Assembly: GCA_016806645.1 (NCBI GenBank)
Contig: JACSYO010001856.1
Span: 3,121,001 to 3,185,000, forward strand
Source of the DNA: Ophiodon elongatus
Lineage: Eukaryota > Chordata > Actinopteri > Perciformes > Hexagrammidae
Length of the DNA: 64,000 nt
Direction: 5' to 3'
The translations under genes and the position numbers were made by a program. The notes beneath the pieces are model-generated. The model ran no database searches, was not told the origin of the DNA, and saw only the letters and a program-made list of their open reading frames with translations. Shown piece by piece: positions 24,835 through 36,900 of this stretch. Position 1 is the first letter of the stretch, and each line of letters opens with the position of its first letter.

Positions 24835-25688
24835 ATGGAGGAGGACCGGTGCTGTACCGCAACCTGCTGGAGGAAGAGGAGAGCTGGAGGAAGAGGAGAG
24901 CTGGAGGAAGAGGAGAGCTGGAGCCAGCAGGTGAGCTAAACAGATGTTTCATTAGTCTAGGAGGAGTTTCTTTATCAAGTTGTAGTGAGACATTGGCTAC
25001 ACGATGCCTTTACAGACGTGTAACTAAACGCAGTTTGAAACATACACATTGTATTCTGTAATGCATAACAATTGACAATGCCTTTGTTTATTTTTATTTA
25101 TTTTATTTTATTTGTCATAGCCACTGTAAATTATACAGTCTACTAACATACAGTATGCTTTGCAGGATACACAACAAACTGATTATAAATATACCTATTT
25201 TACTTACTATTGTTATTACTATTTTTGATTTGATACAGGCAAATACACATAACAAACGCAACGGTATGATGACATGGCATGCACAGAAGAGAAAAAAAAT
25301 AAAACACTGGGGGAAAAATGAAAAATATAAATATATAACAAGAGACAAATTAAAATAAAAATAGCATTATTGCATGGGGCATCTGGGAAGAAGAGGAACA
25401 TTATACATACCTGAACTGAAACAACATATTCTCTGTGCTAAAGCTTTGAGATAGAATAGGTTTATTAAATATATTATGTTAAATTAAGGTGTAAATTATA
25501 GTATATTCTGCCATAAGAAATGTTTTACAAAATATGGTATAGTACAATTACATAAAAAAGTTATGTGTTCTGATACCAATTCTTATGTTGTCCTATTGTT
25601 CTTTTCTCCCCAGATGACAGCAGAGTTTCCGACCAAACTTGAAGACTGCAGAGTTTCTCCACTTTATCCGACTTCTTCTATTGTATAA
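24835..25688 (+). CDS. Possible two-exon micro-ORF (56 residues)
   Basis: Exon 1, 24835-24930, has ATG, 32 codons and the donor CAGCAG/GTGAGC. Exon 2, 25614-25688, follows the strong acceptor CTTTTCTCCCCAG and adds 24 codons plus TAA. The phases agree (0/0), and an AATAAA-like signal (AAAATAAATTG) lies about 70 bp after the stop. The product would be short, Cys-rich then Arg/Glu-rich, with no family that I recognise. Exon 1 contains three copies of a 17-bp unit (24866-24916). Because 17 is not a multiple of 3, the encoded peptide does not repeat, which argues against long-term selection on it. Alternatives are an untranslated 5' exon of the pocket-protein gene, or a transposon fragment. Confidence 0.22.
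24866..24916 (+). repeat. 17-bp tandem repeat, three copies
   Basis: The unit GCTGGAGGAAGAGGAGA is perfectly repeated three times, then decays into GCTGGAGCCAGCAG at a splice-donor-like site. Confidence 0.9.
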
Positions 25689-26085
25689 ACTCAGAGGGCT
25701 CAATAACCCCATTTCAGGTTGACCCTCAGATGATGGCATTTTCCATCAAAAATTAAAATAAATTGTGTTTTTCTATCCCATAATCCCCATTTCAATGTCT
25801 CCGATACATTGAGAGGAGACACATGTCCCATGCTCCTTTGTTCTGCAGTGGTGCTCTGGATACTGGTGTCTTCTTATCGTTGAGGAATTGCACAAAATCT
25901 TGCAAAGCATCACAGTCGCAAACCTCAACGTCTTCAGAATTTAAAGACACCGCAGGAAAAACCAACACCCCAAATTGCTGGTTTAAGAAATGTCCAATCC
26001 CTTACCCGGCAACTACATGCCAAGGCCTGGGGATAAATTAGGATTAGGTTAATAAATTAGGAACTAACCAACGACACCACCAAAT
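25689..26085. other. Intergenic, no supported gene
   Basis: It holds the AATAAA near 25757 that could end the micro-ORF transcript. The open frame 25823-26041 has no recognisable domain. Nothing else is visible. Confidence 0.5.
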
Positions 26086-26640
26086 GCTATGCGCATTTAG
26101 AAATATTCTCTGTGTAAATAATTTCTTGGGTGTTAGTACTCAGAATTCATGGCACTATAAAATATTTGAACCCACAACCTCCAGTACTCAGTCCTCTATC
26201 CCCCTGACCTATCTTATCTTACACATTTTGCATGTTTTCGTAGCATATTTGATTTCCCCCTTTGGGTGGTAGACCTCAAAATGTACAAATGTACCCTATC
26301 ACATAATAATCTAACCCACAACCCCAGTCTTTAAACCAGTCTCCTACCACCATGAGCTATCCAGTCTGACATATTTAATAAGCGTTTCATAACATATTTA
26401 ACTTCACTTTGGGTGGTAGACCTCAAAATTCACTACACCACATAAGAATCAAACCAACGTTGTCGGGATTTTAAACCACTTTGAGCTATGCAATCCGATA
26501 TACTTTATTAGTGTTTCATAGAATATTTTACATTTTTGTATTGGATGTTGGACCTCAAAACTATCATCCTGAGTTATGTAACCTGACATGAATGAAGCTT
26601 TGAAGATTGGGAGAGCAGGATTTGATGCTTTAGTTTCACA
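26086..26640. repeat. Diverged tandem repeat, unit about 130-150 bp
   Basis: At least four imperfect copies share the order TTTCATA-CATATTT, GGGTGGTAGACCTCAAAAT, AATC-AACCCACAACC, and GAGCTAT-CAGTCTGACAT. Clear phase points are near 26236, 26384 and 26513 (spacing about 149 and 128 bp). An older copy starts near 26095, and a weaker one may run on to about 26750. The divergence suggests an old, inactive satellite-like array. No family is recognised. Confidence 0.7.
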
Positions 26641-26879
26641 TCCATGTCATGTTCTTGGATTGAGCCCCTGACCTTTTTTCGCTAACCCTCTCAGCCATTT
26701 GTTTCCACCATTACACTAGATGGTGGATTGGTCCAAAATCAATCTGAAAGTGAACTGAATCAAAATAGTTTTGTCTACAAAGCTTAACTTCAAATTTAAC
26801 CTTTAATGTAAAGTTTGAAGTTTTGTGTTTGGTTGGTTCTTACAGCAATGCTCTCTGGGACTTGTAGAGGATGCATGTA

Positions 26880-27530
26880 CTTTTAGTGATATACTGTACT
26901 ATGACAATTTAATTACATCGTATATTAGCAATTATTTTAGCATTCTATTCTATGACATTTTTATGACATACTGTAGGATTACTTTTTATGCCATACTACA
27001 CTAAAACAATGTATTAATTATTTTTTCATAACATACTATAGCATGGCATTTTGAGTAATAATTAGGACATACAATACAATTACATATTCTATAAAAAAAA
27101 TGTATAACATTTTAATGGAATACTGTACTATAACATTTTTTTAAAGTTTTTATGACGTAATATCCTATGACTTTTTATGACATACTAAACTATGACATTT
27201 TTACTACAGAATGATCATTCATGGCATACTATGACATTTGTATGGCATTTTTCATGACATTCTATACTATGACATTTAATAATATATTACTTTTTTATGA
27301 CATACTATACCATGTCGTAAAAACATTTATGCTATTAAAAAAAATTATTTCATGGCACACTATACTTTGACAATTTTTACGACATACTATATTATTAGTT
27401 TTTCACATTTCACATTTAGTTTTTATGACATGATATTTTTTGTGGCATACTTTAACCTTACATTTTATGGCATGATATACGATGACATTTATATGGCGTT
27501 TTTATGACATACTATACGAAGACATTTCCA
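26880..27530. repeat. Degenerate AT-rich repeat built on ATGACATACTATAC
   Basis: Variants of TATGACATTTTT and ATGACATACTATAC alternate about 15 times with no fixed spacing. The composition is very AT-rich. It looks like a decayed minisatellite with a unit of about 26 bp made of those two halves. Confidence 0.7.
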
Positions 27531-30164
27531 ACCTCTCCTCACTTTGATGTCTTCGTCTACAACCAGTCTACTGCTCCTCCCCCAACCCCTCGTTTCAGTT
27601 CATCTGCAACAGATTATGCGATAAAACAAAAATAAATTCATCAGAATTTTGAGCTGAATTAATTTATAAATTAAACCATGTTGGAGACATTCAAACCAAC
27701 CTGTACTGAAATAAAAAGTGGATATATGCACTGATAAATCATCCATCATTTAATTTACATTCATTTGAATTTGTGAATTGATTAATTATTTTAATTAAGG
27801 CAGAGACCAGCCGCAATGGGATTTACAACCGGATGTTACACAGCTCCCGCACACAAGGATAAAGTTGTTTAAGTTCACAATAGAATAAGAGAAAAAAAAT
27901 TGTATAGCTACATGCATTACTAGAATAATTAATTAAAATACAAGATACAAAATTATATTAAATATATTTGATGTCATCACCATAGCAACATATTTTCATT
28001 CATATTTTGTTTTTCCGTCATGCCATTCTGTTGGACGGTTTGTTTTTCCTGTGCTGTCCAGAAGGTGTTGTCTGCTGTCTACCATCTGCCTAATTCCATG
28101 TGAAAGCAGCATAATAGTCCGAATTTATGGCCAATTGTATCACATAAAAAAATAGAATTTCTGAAAATAACATATGCTCACAATAGTTGTAGCCTATGAA
28201 TTGAAAGACACGCACACCACTTGTTTCCAACTATGTTATGTGTAACTATTTAGTCAATCCAACATTGATCTATACATAATCCGTGATGGTGATGTCTCCT
28301 CAGTGGTAGGAGATTTTTTTCTGATAGTTTTTTGTTTGTTTGTCTTTTAGTCTTTGGTATTGGCACACTGTCAGAACCAGAATACCTTTATGTATCTACC
28401 AACATGGCATGTTGTGTGTAATATGTTCCAGAATCATTCCAGTAATCACAATGGTACGATGGAATGGGTTACATGCATCACAAAGGTTAGTTAGCCACTG
28501 TAGAAACTGTTATATAGCCACACATATTTAAATCACTGAATAAACTGATGTGCTATTACTCGCATATTTCCACCTCCGAAAATGAGATAATTCTGATTTA
28601 ACAATATTTAAACAACTGGTAATCTGAGGCAATGACAGAAATATAAGTATCATGTGCTGTAAATTTAAAAGGCGTTAAATCTCATACAACTGATGCATGA
28701 TGATGAACATGTTACCTTCACAAACCATATTTAAGCAAGAGCAAATACATCAACAGAAGCATGTATGAAGTCTGTATAGTAACTTACATTATCACACTGC
28801 AAGGGAAACAAGCGACTACCATTAGTGACAGACATTAGACATTTATCAGCTTCATTATTGAAATAAATTGGTTTCTTAAACTGTACAATCTTACACTAAT
28901 TGTATTGTGTTTATTAACAGCTGTTGCCCTCCTGCCCATGAGCCACTATCATTTTCTTTCCTCCGTTCATGAGCATGTACGCTCGACGCTTTTGCCAAGT
29001 ACTCTTCCACAGATGGCATTGATTGCATCTGACAATAACAGTGGAAACAGTATAACAAACGTGTATATCAAACACCATGTTCCTGCGTGGCCATTCAGTC
29101 TCTGACTGACCTCATAATTCACAAAAAAAAAGAAAAGCTGTTGTTTTCCTCGAGCCTCTCCTCTTACATCTCGTACATGGGGCAAATGTGCCTGCTGAGT
29201 TACAGACACAATAAATCATTTACAAAAAATAAAAAAATCTTTCATGTATGTGTTGCGTGACGTGGCACAGTAGTAGATTGACTGTCCTCCATTGAAATAA
29301 AATGTTGGCTAAAAAAATTTTCAAGGGCTAGATTACTTAAAGACATGCGACATGTGCCCCCGCCCGTTAATTATGCCCTTGTGTATATCCACGTGTCGTC
29401 TGCAGACACAGTACACTGAGTTCTGTCTGAGTCAGTGAGGAGTAATACAATAATAAACAGCATTGATGGAATGATAAGAGGAGGGGAACAAACACACACC
29501 GCTAAACTGAGCCTCTAACAGAGAAGGAAGGAGTATTCAAAGTAAAAGTACCAACAGGCCTAAAGCAAAGTAAAAGTTGAAGGGTGGTGTTGGAGGTGAC
29601 GCATGGCCTCTAATCACTTATGATACTTTTTCACATCATATAGCCTGGGACAAAACCTCCTTTAATGGATGCTGACAAAGAACCTAACAGTCAGTTAAGC
29701 CTAAAATAATCTTGTTTTCCAAGCCCTCTTACAGACACACTCTGGCATCTAAAATATTTCTACATTCACACTGAACTCAGTCAATGCTCACCATCCTCCA
29801 ACCGACGAAGTAATAATCGTGTCAATCTTACGTAATCGTGTCAAAGTTGCCTGCTGCCAAAAAGGAGCAGTGGTCCATGTTTGGGAAGTTTTACTATCTG
29901 AGATGTACACTAACACACCTACCAGCAGCTTTAAAATGTACTCAATACTATTTAAATGCAATACTAATTTGTTCGTATACAAATATAAATGAAAAAACAA
30001 GGTGTTTGTTCATATGGTGGTTAACAGACTTTTGGTCAGGTTGATCATCGATTGTAATGCACTGCAAGATTTTTTGCCCTGATTGTCTCTCAGTGTTTCT
30101 CATGTTCTTTTCCTTGTTAAGATGCCCATTCCTGCTTTGACTCTCATCCTGTGTGAGTGCGGAG
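27531..30164. other. Intergenic region upstream of the first pocket-protein exon
   Basis: AT-rich sequence with no exon that matches the N-terminal domain of RBL1/RBL2. I looked for the helical repeat blocks that normally precede the pocket and found none. Sequences at 28905-29105 and 29838-30044 are open but unlike any known protein. Confidence 0.45.
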
Positions 30165-30244
30165 GTCACCATGGCAACCAGTCCTCAGGGTAACCAGGGA
30201 CGGCCAAGGTTTGGCCCCAGGGACCATCTGATCACTATCTTCAG
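30165..30244 (+). CDS. Probable first visible exon of the pocket-protein gene
   Basis: From ATG at 30171 the frame gives MATSPQGNQGRP..., then GPRDHLITIF, ending AG at the donor CAG/GTTTGC. The last block resembles the start of the RBL A-pocket (APSDQLLNIF in p107, from memory), the expected place just upstream of the exon at 31288. The phase is 2, whereas the next recognised exon needs phase 1, so at least one exon between them (about 30 residues) is unidentified. The ATG sits in GTCACCATGG, a good Kozak context, so it could be a real start. It could also be an internal exon entered after GGAG at 30164. Confidence 0.4.
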
Positions 30245-31287
30245 GTTTGCATGACAGTTTCACAGTATTACTCATACAGTGGTCTATCTAGTGCTAGAAT
30301 TCCAATGGTATCTGTGTAATTTATTTTCGTATAAAATAAGTATTTTACCAAAGCAAACACTATAAATGTTTGAGCTGATCTGAGTTACAATAAACCACAC
30401 CAGACCTTAAATAATTAATCAGTGTGACAGAGAGAATGCTGTCTGTGTAATAGTGCTGCAATATCACTCCACATATCTCTTCCATGCATGTTACGTTTTG
30501 ATAGTTACCATGAATATAACAAGGGCTACTTACTATATTTGACATGTGGTGTATTAGTAAAAAAAATGCACACAGAGACAAAGGACTGTTTCACAATGTG
30601 TCAACATTATGTTAAGTTGAGTAGATTTCTATTCTGCAGTGAGGGCTTTACAAAAAACCTTGTGTGGCCTTTTATTTACTTTTCAGATGTTTTCCAACCA
30701 ACAACTCCCTGTTTATTTAACCACTATGTTACTGTACTTCCTGATTTAGGGCCTGCTCCAGAGATCCAACACAGGCGATCAAAACAAGACTGAAATGTTT
30801 GCTGTACACATTTCTGCAACACCACAGGGACAATGCAGGAAATGACAACACCAACGGTATACAAACATATTTAAGGATCCTAAAATAATAGGACGAGGGA
30901 ATGTGATGGTAACTGGAATGTTGAGGATAAACGCAAGATGAAGGCTTTAATTTTAAGGAACACTGTTACCTTACTCTCAATATTTCTGAAGGACAGATGA
31001 TTATGGCCTTCACAGTGTTACTGGTTTATAGCCTAGAATTGTATAATGGGCGATGGCAACAGTGCCTAATTGGAGACAAAAAATACCACATTTTAAATAT
31101 TCACTGTTTCTATTAAAAGCAATCTCTCTTTAAACATAGCAGGGAACCACTGTCTGCTCACCCACAGCATTTTAAATCTCTCCATGATGAGAGAGCTGGC
31201 TGTGTTTAAATGACAGGTATCATATTCTGGAATTAAGATCTTGTTGTTGATACATGTCACATATAATAGATGTGGTATTGTTCACAG

Positions 31288-34200
31288 ATTTGGCAGCAAA
31301 GTGCTGCTGTGAAGCCAGGATCTGGTATTACAGGATCCTGGAGAACCTCATCAGTCAAGAAAGGAATAGGCTGGGAATCAGTGACATCTCGGTGAGTCTA
31401 CTGCCCCCCTGTGGCCACAAGTGGAGCTGAAGTCTGACAAACAGCTTTTCTGCACACTAGGGCCACAGCATGAACAGTCAGAATGTGTTATACAACAAGT
31501 TTATGTTCTCTTTATTTTCTTACGTTTTCGTTTTTAAGTAATGTACTTGTGCTTGTGATGTTTAAAGTGTTTGTCGCGGGTCATCTTGCAGGCCATCTTG
31601 GAGAAGGAGCTTTTCCAGTGCTGTCTGGTGGCCTGTTGTCTGGAGATAACCATATCCTCAAACTGTCTACCATATGACTTCCCTCTGCTCCCTCAGATCT
31701 TGAAACTGGCACCATACAACATCCTGAAGGTGCGTTTCCACATTCATGGATATTCAATGAAAAATGCATGTCCATGATATAAGACAATGTGCACCGACAG
31801 GGTTTTGCAAATAGCTGTTGTCATGGGTTGCATTAGCAATTAGTAGCATTAGTTACTATACTACAAGCTTGTAGTTTGCATCACATTTATATGTCAATTC
31901 AGTGTTTGTTACTTTAAAACAGATGCTTTTAAGGATAATTTTATGAGACAAGCATCACAGCAGAAAATCAGTGGTTTTCTTAGGGAATGGAGAGAGGTAG
32001 TCAAACCAGATAGGAATCTATCTGGAAAGCGATTGAAACAAACAAAGCAACATCCCCTCTGTAAGAGCCATTTTCGTTATTGTTTTGTTCAACCTCCCAC
32101 CACTTGGTGGCGTAGGGCTGCTATCAATTAGGCAGAAGGTCAATAAATCAGGAGGATCACTAGGAACAGGTGTTGCTGGAGTGACAGGAGCACACAGATT
32201 TTTACCGTGTGGAAATAATGAACGTTATGATTTATTTTAGTCTATGGTTTAGAAAAGTGGATTATGACAGAACGTGGCAGTCTTCTGTTCAAGGTGTTGG
32301 AAAATATACAATTGTAAAGAAGAAATTACCTTTATGTTGGAAACTGTACATTGCATCGTTAATCTAAGCAAACAGCAACCATAGTGGCCTTTTTTTGATA
32401 GGCAACGGGGTCACTGCACCCTCCACATCTAACGTTTGGTTTTCCTAATCTGATAGGTGATCGAGCTGGTGTTGCGGGCTGAAGTGGGCCTGCCTCGCGC
32501 TGTGTTCAGACACCTCGCTCAAGTGGAAGAGAAAGTTCTGGAGAGCTTGGCCTGGACCAGCGACTCACCACTGTGGGAAGAAATCAGAGCTACTGGGAGC
32601 CATCTGCCTACCTGGCAACAGGTTGGCAATAACACACCAAAACTATTTACCTGGCTCCAGGAGTTATCCAGGATTTAATACTATTGGTTCTTCCAAGGTG
32701 ATGCTGGTAACAATTTCTGAGTTAGATTAAATTAGAGGTATGATTAAAATGTTTCTTTCTACTGGTGGAATGATGGACCTTTATCAAAACATCAGAAGCA
32801 CAACAGCGTTTCTTCACACATACATGGCTCTAATGAGGGCTTTGTGTTCTCAGGTGATGCTTCCAACACAACTTGAAGATCCCAAGAGAACAAACGTTCA
32901 TCCTGACAGAAAGCCACCAGGAGGTATAGTAAATGCAGTGTATCAAAGCTCCCCTTTGATCACATGATTTTATTTCAATTGCATTTAATATGTTCCTCAA
33001 TTTGATACACTTCTCAAGTGTAAACTTGCTACATTGTTCTTACTATGGATTGACTGTTTTTGCCAGTTGATCACAGTTTAGGAGCTGACCAACAGCGTTC
33101 CCCATCAGCTGTAAGCAGGCCTCAGGGAAGAAACTCCCTCCATCTGTTTGCTCGCAAGGTCAGTTTATCTACCACACCACAACATTCTCCTCGAGTGCGA
33201 TGATAATTGGGGCCACAATTACAATCACAATTTTCTATCAAAAGAAAAAAGCCAGCTAATCCTTGTATTTTTTTTTTTTACACTGAAGATTATGAAAATT
33301 ATGCATGAGTTAGTGACATTGTACATCGTATCCTCTGCTCTGTTTAGCTCATGTCCACCTGATCAAATGTCCAAACTATACTTTTACTATATATTAGATT
33401 AGAGCCTTATACTATATTATATTAATCTACAATAACACTGTCACAATGTAATGCGGGAATGTAATAATTTCTCAGGGGAGGTTGTTAGGAATATTTGGAG
33501 ATGGTGGTGTTTAGTGTGGTCATGTTTTCTTCTTTGGCTTAGGTTTACAGCCTGATGGGCAAACGCCTGAGGGAGCTGTGTTCCACACTGAGCATTTGTG
33601 ATGAGCTGCGCCTGAAGATCTGGACCTGTTTAGAGTACTCTCTGGTCCACTTCACTGACCTCATGGTAGACCGTCACCTGGACCAACTGCTCATGTGTGC
33701 CATCTACATCATGGCTAAGGTGGGCTTTGATAGATCAGAGAGGTGTTGTCATTTGTTGATTTGGTAAACATGCTGGCCTAGTATAGATACAAGGATGTCT
33801 GTGTCAAGGGAATGTTATTACTGTAGTTCAAGAAAAAAAAAAGTATTGTTTTTACTACTTTACAATTTAAATGTGTCTGTCTGTTGTCCTGATCCAGTGA
33901 ATAAACCTGATTTTTTAAATATTTTTCCAGGAAAGGCACTTGTTCAAAGTACATAATCAATTTTTAAGTTATGGCATTGCTTTTACAGATTACCACGGTG
34001 GAAATACCCTTCAAACGTATAATGAAGTGCTACAAGTCTCAGCCACTTGTCAACAAAAGTGTAAGTTTTTGAGTTTTTAGATTATTCCTGCTTGACATCT
34101 TTGACCCATAAACAAAACAATGTGGAAATCACTGTTAATTTTAGGAAGCTGATTTGCGGATGATTCAAATATAAGAAGTGTGACTTACCATGTTACTGAA

Positions 34201-35798
34201 TATTAAACCTGTGTCTCAAAATTGACAGATTAGAGGTATGATTAAAATGTTTCTTTCTACTGGTAAAAGGATGACGAGAAAGGAAGTCACTTCTCTGAAA
34301 AGTCACAAAGATGTATATCTAGTAAGAGTATGAGTAACATTATGTGTTTTACACATATATTAGTTAAATAGTTATGAATACAGACATTTTCTGTTCTCAG
34401 GTCTGCAAAAATGTGCTGATGTCCGGAAGAGAGATGGACGTTTATCACAACAGTAAGAAACTATTTAGTAAGAATATATATATATATGTATGTATGTAAT
34501 ATATAAAAAAAATACACTTCTCTGCATGCATAAGAAATAGAACGGAGTCAGATTGTCCACTCGATACCCAGAGATGAAAGAGTGTGAAAGGCTGATATGG
34601 GATTGTATAATACATGTAATATAATGTACTGTAATAAAAGCTGATTTACACAGATTAAGAAACATATCTCAACATGCACTACACATATACATAGTAAAAT
34701 TACTTTATAATGCATAAAAAAATCAAACAAATAAAGTGACCAACATAACTCACGACATAGTACCTCCAGTATATCAGTAATGCAAGAGGAGACAAAGTAC
34801 TGTTATACCACAATGAGAAGTGAATATTTATAACATTGTTGATTACAGATAAAGGAGCCAACAGCTCCAATATCCCGACACCCGACACACCGTCGACACA
34901 CTATCCAGGACCTTGTCAGAAGGAGAGGGGGAATCTTATTCACTTTTACAACCAAATCTACACAACAAAGATGCAGCACTTTGCCAAGCAGTTTGCCCCA
35001 ACATCTGGAGTAAGTGAAACATTTCAAGTCTACACATTTTGACAAACTAAATAAGAGTAAAAAAAAAAAAAGAAGAAAGTCCATTAATGGATGTGTAAAA
35101 TTTTGGAATATATGTACTGTATTACTTCATCTCTTAAAATAGGATTTTCTAACACATGCGGTGTCACTCTCTTTAGCGGGACACTCCTCCTCTGTCTCCA
35201 TACCCCCGACAGGAGAAAGCATCTCCTCGCAGACAGCGGCTGTTCAGCAGCTACCCCATCTACATTTCACCTCATGACACAGACACCACTTCCCCCAGCA
35301 CACCCGGACTCTGCTACTTTTTCAACTCAAGCTCCCCAGAGGTCTGTGGACATAATATTGGAAACCTTCTTTAGTGATCAAAAATGTAATTTAAAATGCA
35401 ATTTTGGCACAGTGTAGATGGTATATATTGTTTATATGTTTACATAAGGTCAAGCTTTTTAACAGAACTCAGTTATTGACTTCATCATGATTTGAGTGAT
35501 TTAAGTCAGTTAAATATTGCTTCAAATATCCTTTCTGTTTCCACAGTGTCTGCGTCAGATCAATAACATGATCAGGACGGGCCGGTCACCCAACAGGCGA
35601 CGCTATGAGGTATTATTGGATCGAGGAGAGGAGGAGGACAAGGGAGAAGGGGAGGAGGAGGATGGTCCTTCAGTGAAGAGGCTTCGTTTGGAAGGCCCGT
35701 CAGCCTGGCACAAGCGACTGAGCAATGTGGTGAATGATCGCGTGACAAGAAGGGACCGGGACCAACCATCTCCAGTTCCAAGGCCTAACCTGCACTAG
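31288..35798 (+). CDS. Retinoblastoma-like pocket protein, A/B pocket and C-terminal tail (11 exons)
   Basis: This is a p107/p130-type transcriptional corepressor that would bind E2F/DP and LxCxE proteins in the nucleus. Exons: 31288-31391, 31592-31729, 32457-32621, 32854-32923, 33067-33158, 33543-33719, 33989-34060, 34401-34452, 34849-35009, 35177-35341, 35547-35798 (TAG). All have GT-AG borders and matching phases, giving 482 residues. Landmarks: YYRILENLISQE and LACCLE-type VACCLEI in the A fold; LESLAWTSDSPLWEEI; VYSLMGKRLRELC and DRHLDQLLMCAIYIMAK in the B fold; NLIHFYNQIY; PPLSPYP and IYISPH as CDK-type Ser-Pro sites; INNMIRTG; and KRLRLEG, like the KKLRF docking segment of RB. The A/B spacer is only about 54 residues and lacks the cyclin-binding RRLF motif of p107. 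It shares features with both RBL1 and RBL2, so I give no symbol; the chd9 neighbour favours rbl2. Confidence 0.88.
32731..32766 (+). repeat. 36-bp direct repeat, copy 1
   Basis: A 36-bp segment beginning ATTAGAGGTATGATTAAAAT and ending TTTCTACTGGT is identical to 34229-34264. Both copies are intronic in the pocket-protein gene and read in the same direction. The flanks diverge immediately on both sides. Confidence 0.9.
34229..34264 (+). repeat. 36-bp direct repeat, copy 2
   Basis: Identical to the segment at 32731-32766, in the intron between the exons ending at 34060 and starting at 34401. Confidence 0.9.
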
Positions 35799-36900
35799 AG
35801 CAGAGATGAGCATGTAGTCTCTGCTCCTGTTTCTGAGACCGTAGTAACGATGTCAGGTGTTCGAGGAGCACAGAGCAGATTTGTCTTGCTTCACTGTTTC
35901 TGACACACACTGTCCTTAAAAAGAGCACTTCACCCTCAGCTAAGTGGCCAATGGTAGAAGATTGTGGTCATCCTGAGCAGCTCCCTGGTGGAGGTGTATG
36001 ATGTTATATCAATTTGAAGTAGGGCATGGCTGAAAAGTGCTCAGTTGATCTTCCTTGGATGAATAAAATTAGACTAAGAACTGCAGTTAAAATTGTAGGA
36101 GAAACTTGCCTGCCCCTTATAGCGTCATGGGGACAAGCACATGTCAGCTTCACCAGTGTCCATGGCCTCATGAATACTTGATTTGATTCTAACTGGCTAG
36201 ATTTTCATTAAGTGAGGGATGCCACTAAGAGTTCAGTGCAAGGCACTTTAAAGCAGTGTTATGTGTTTTTCCTGTTCTTTTGAACAAATTTACATTTTCA
36301 AAAGATAAGCTATGTTGAGACTGTGGAAGACATAGTGAAACATGTTTTTTTTTTTTTTTTTTTTTAATTCTTTGCTAGAATGAAGGAAAGTGTAGAAGTG
36401 ACAGCGTGGAACTTTATTCAATGGTACTTGAAGTATGGAGACAGATTTGAGAAACTAAAAACATGAATGATAATGCTTTCAGCAGCTCCAGACATTACTG
36501 ATTGCAACCTTAATATCATGGATAAATCAATAAATCAATAGGATATTGCATTTTATTAAAGCCAGCCTCCACTCAGAAAACAGTTTCACTTATTGTGACA
36601 TCAATCAAATGTTTGTCCTTCACTGTGGAGAATGAAGCACCTTGACAGAAGGTTTCACATTCATCTGAAGTGACAAAAGTTCTAGAAATTATATCTGAGT
36701 TTTAAACTTGAGATGATGCGAAATCCTGCTCGTATGCACAACTAGTTTGTCAGCTAATCATAGCCCAGTATTCAACTAACACAAATACTTGAAACCTCCA
36801 TTGGATACTCACTGATAACTCATTTCACAGTTAAGTATGATACATTTCTCAAGTTTTCAGTGCAAATAAAGATATATGTAACAATAAACACAAAATGTCT
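35799..36900 (+). other. Pocket-protein gene 3' UTR, probable extent
   Basis: Non-coding sequence after the TAG. AATAAA signals occur at 36062-36067 and 36865-36870. The second is followed by a further AATAAA and T/GT-containing sequence, so transcripts of about 0.3 or 1.1 kb UTR are plausible. A T-homopolymer lies near 36345-36365. Confidence 0.5.

Noticed and set aside
30600..30793. Candidate for the missing A-pocket exon (residues ending near IYFSDVFQP)
   Set aside because: A faint likeness to the family's IY-QHFQP block exists, but no donor in the required phase follows and the rest does not align.
32097..32115. CCACCACTTGGTGGCG as a CTCF site or palindrome
   Set aside because: It is a short imperfect inverted repeat with two core mismatches; expected by chance in a window of this size.
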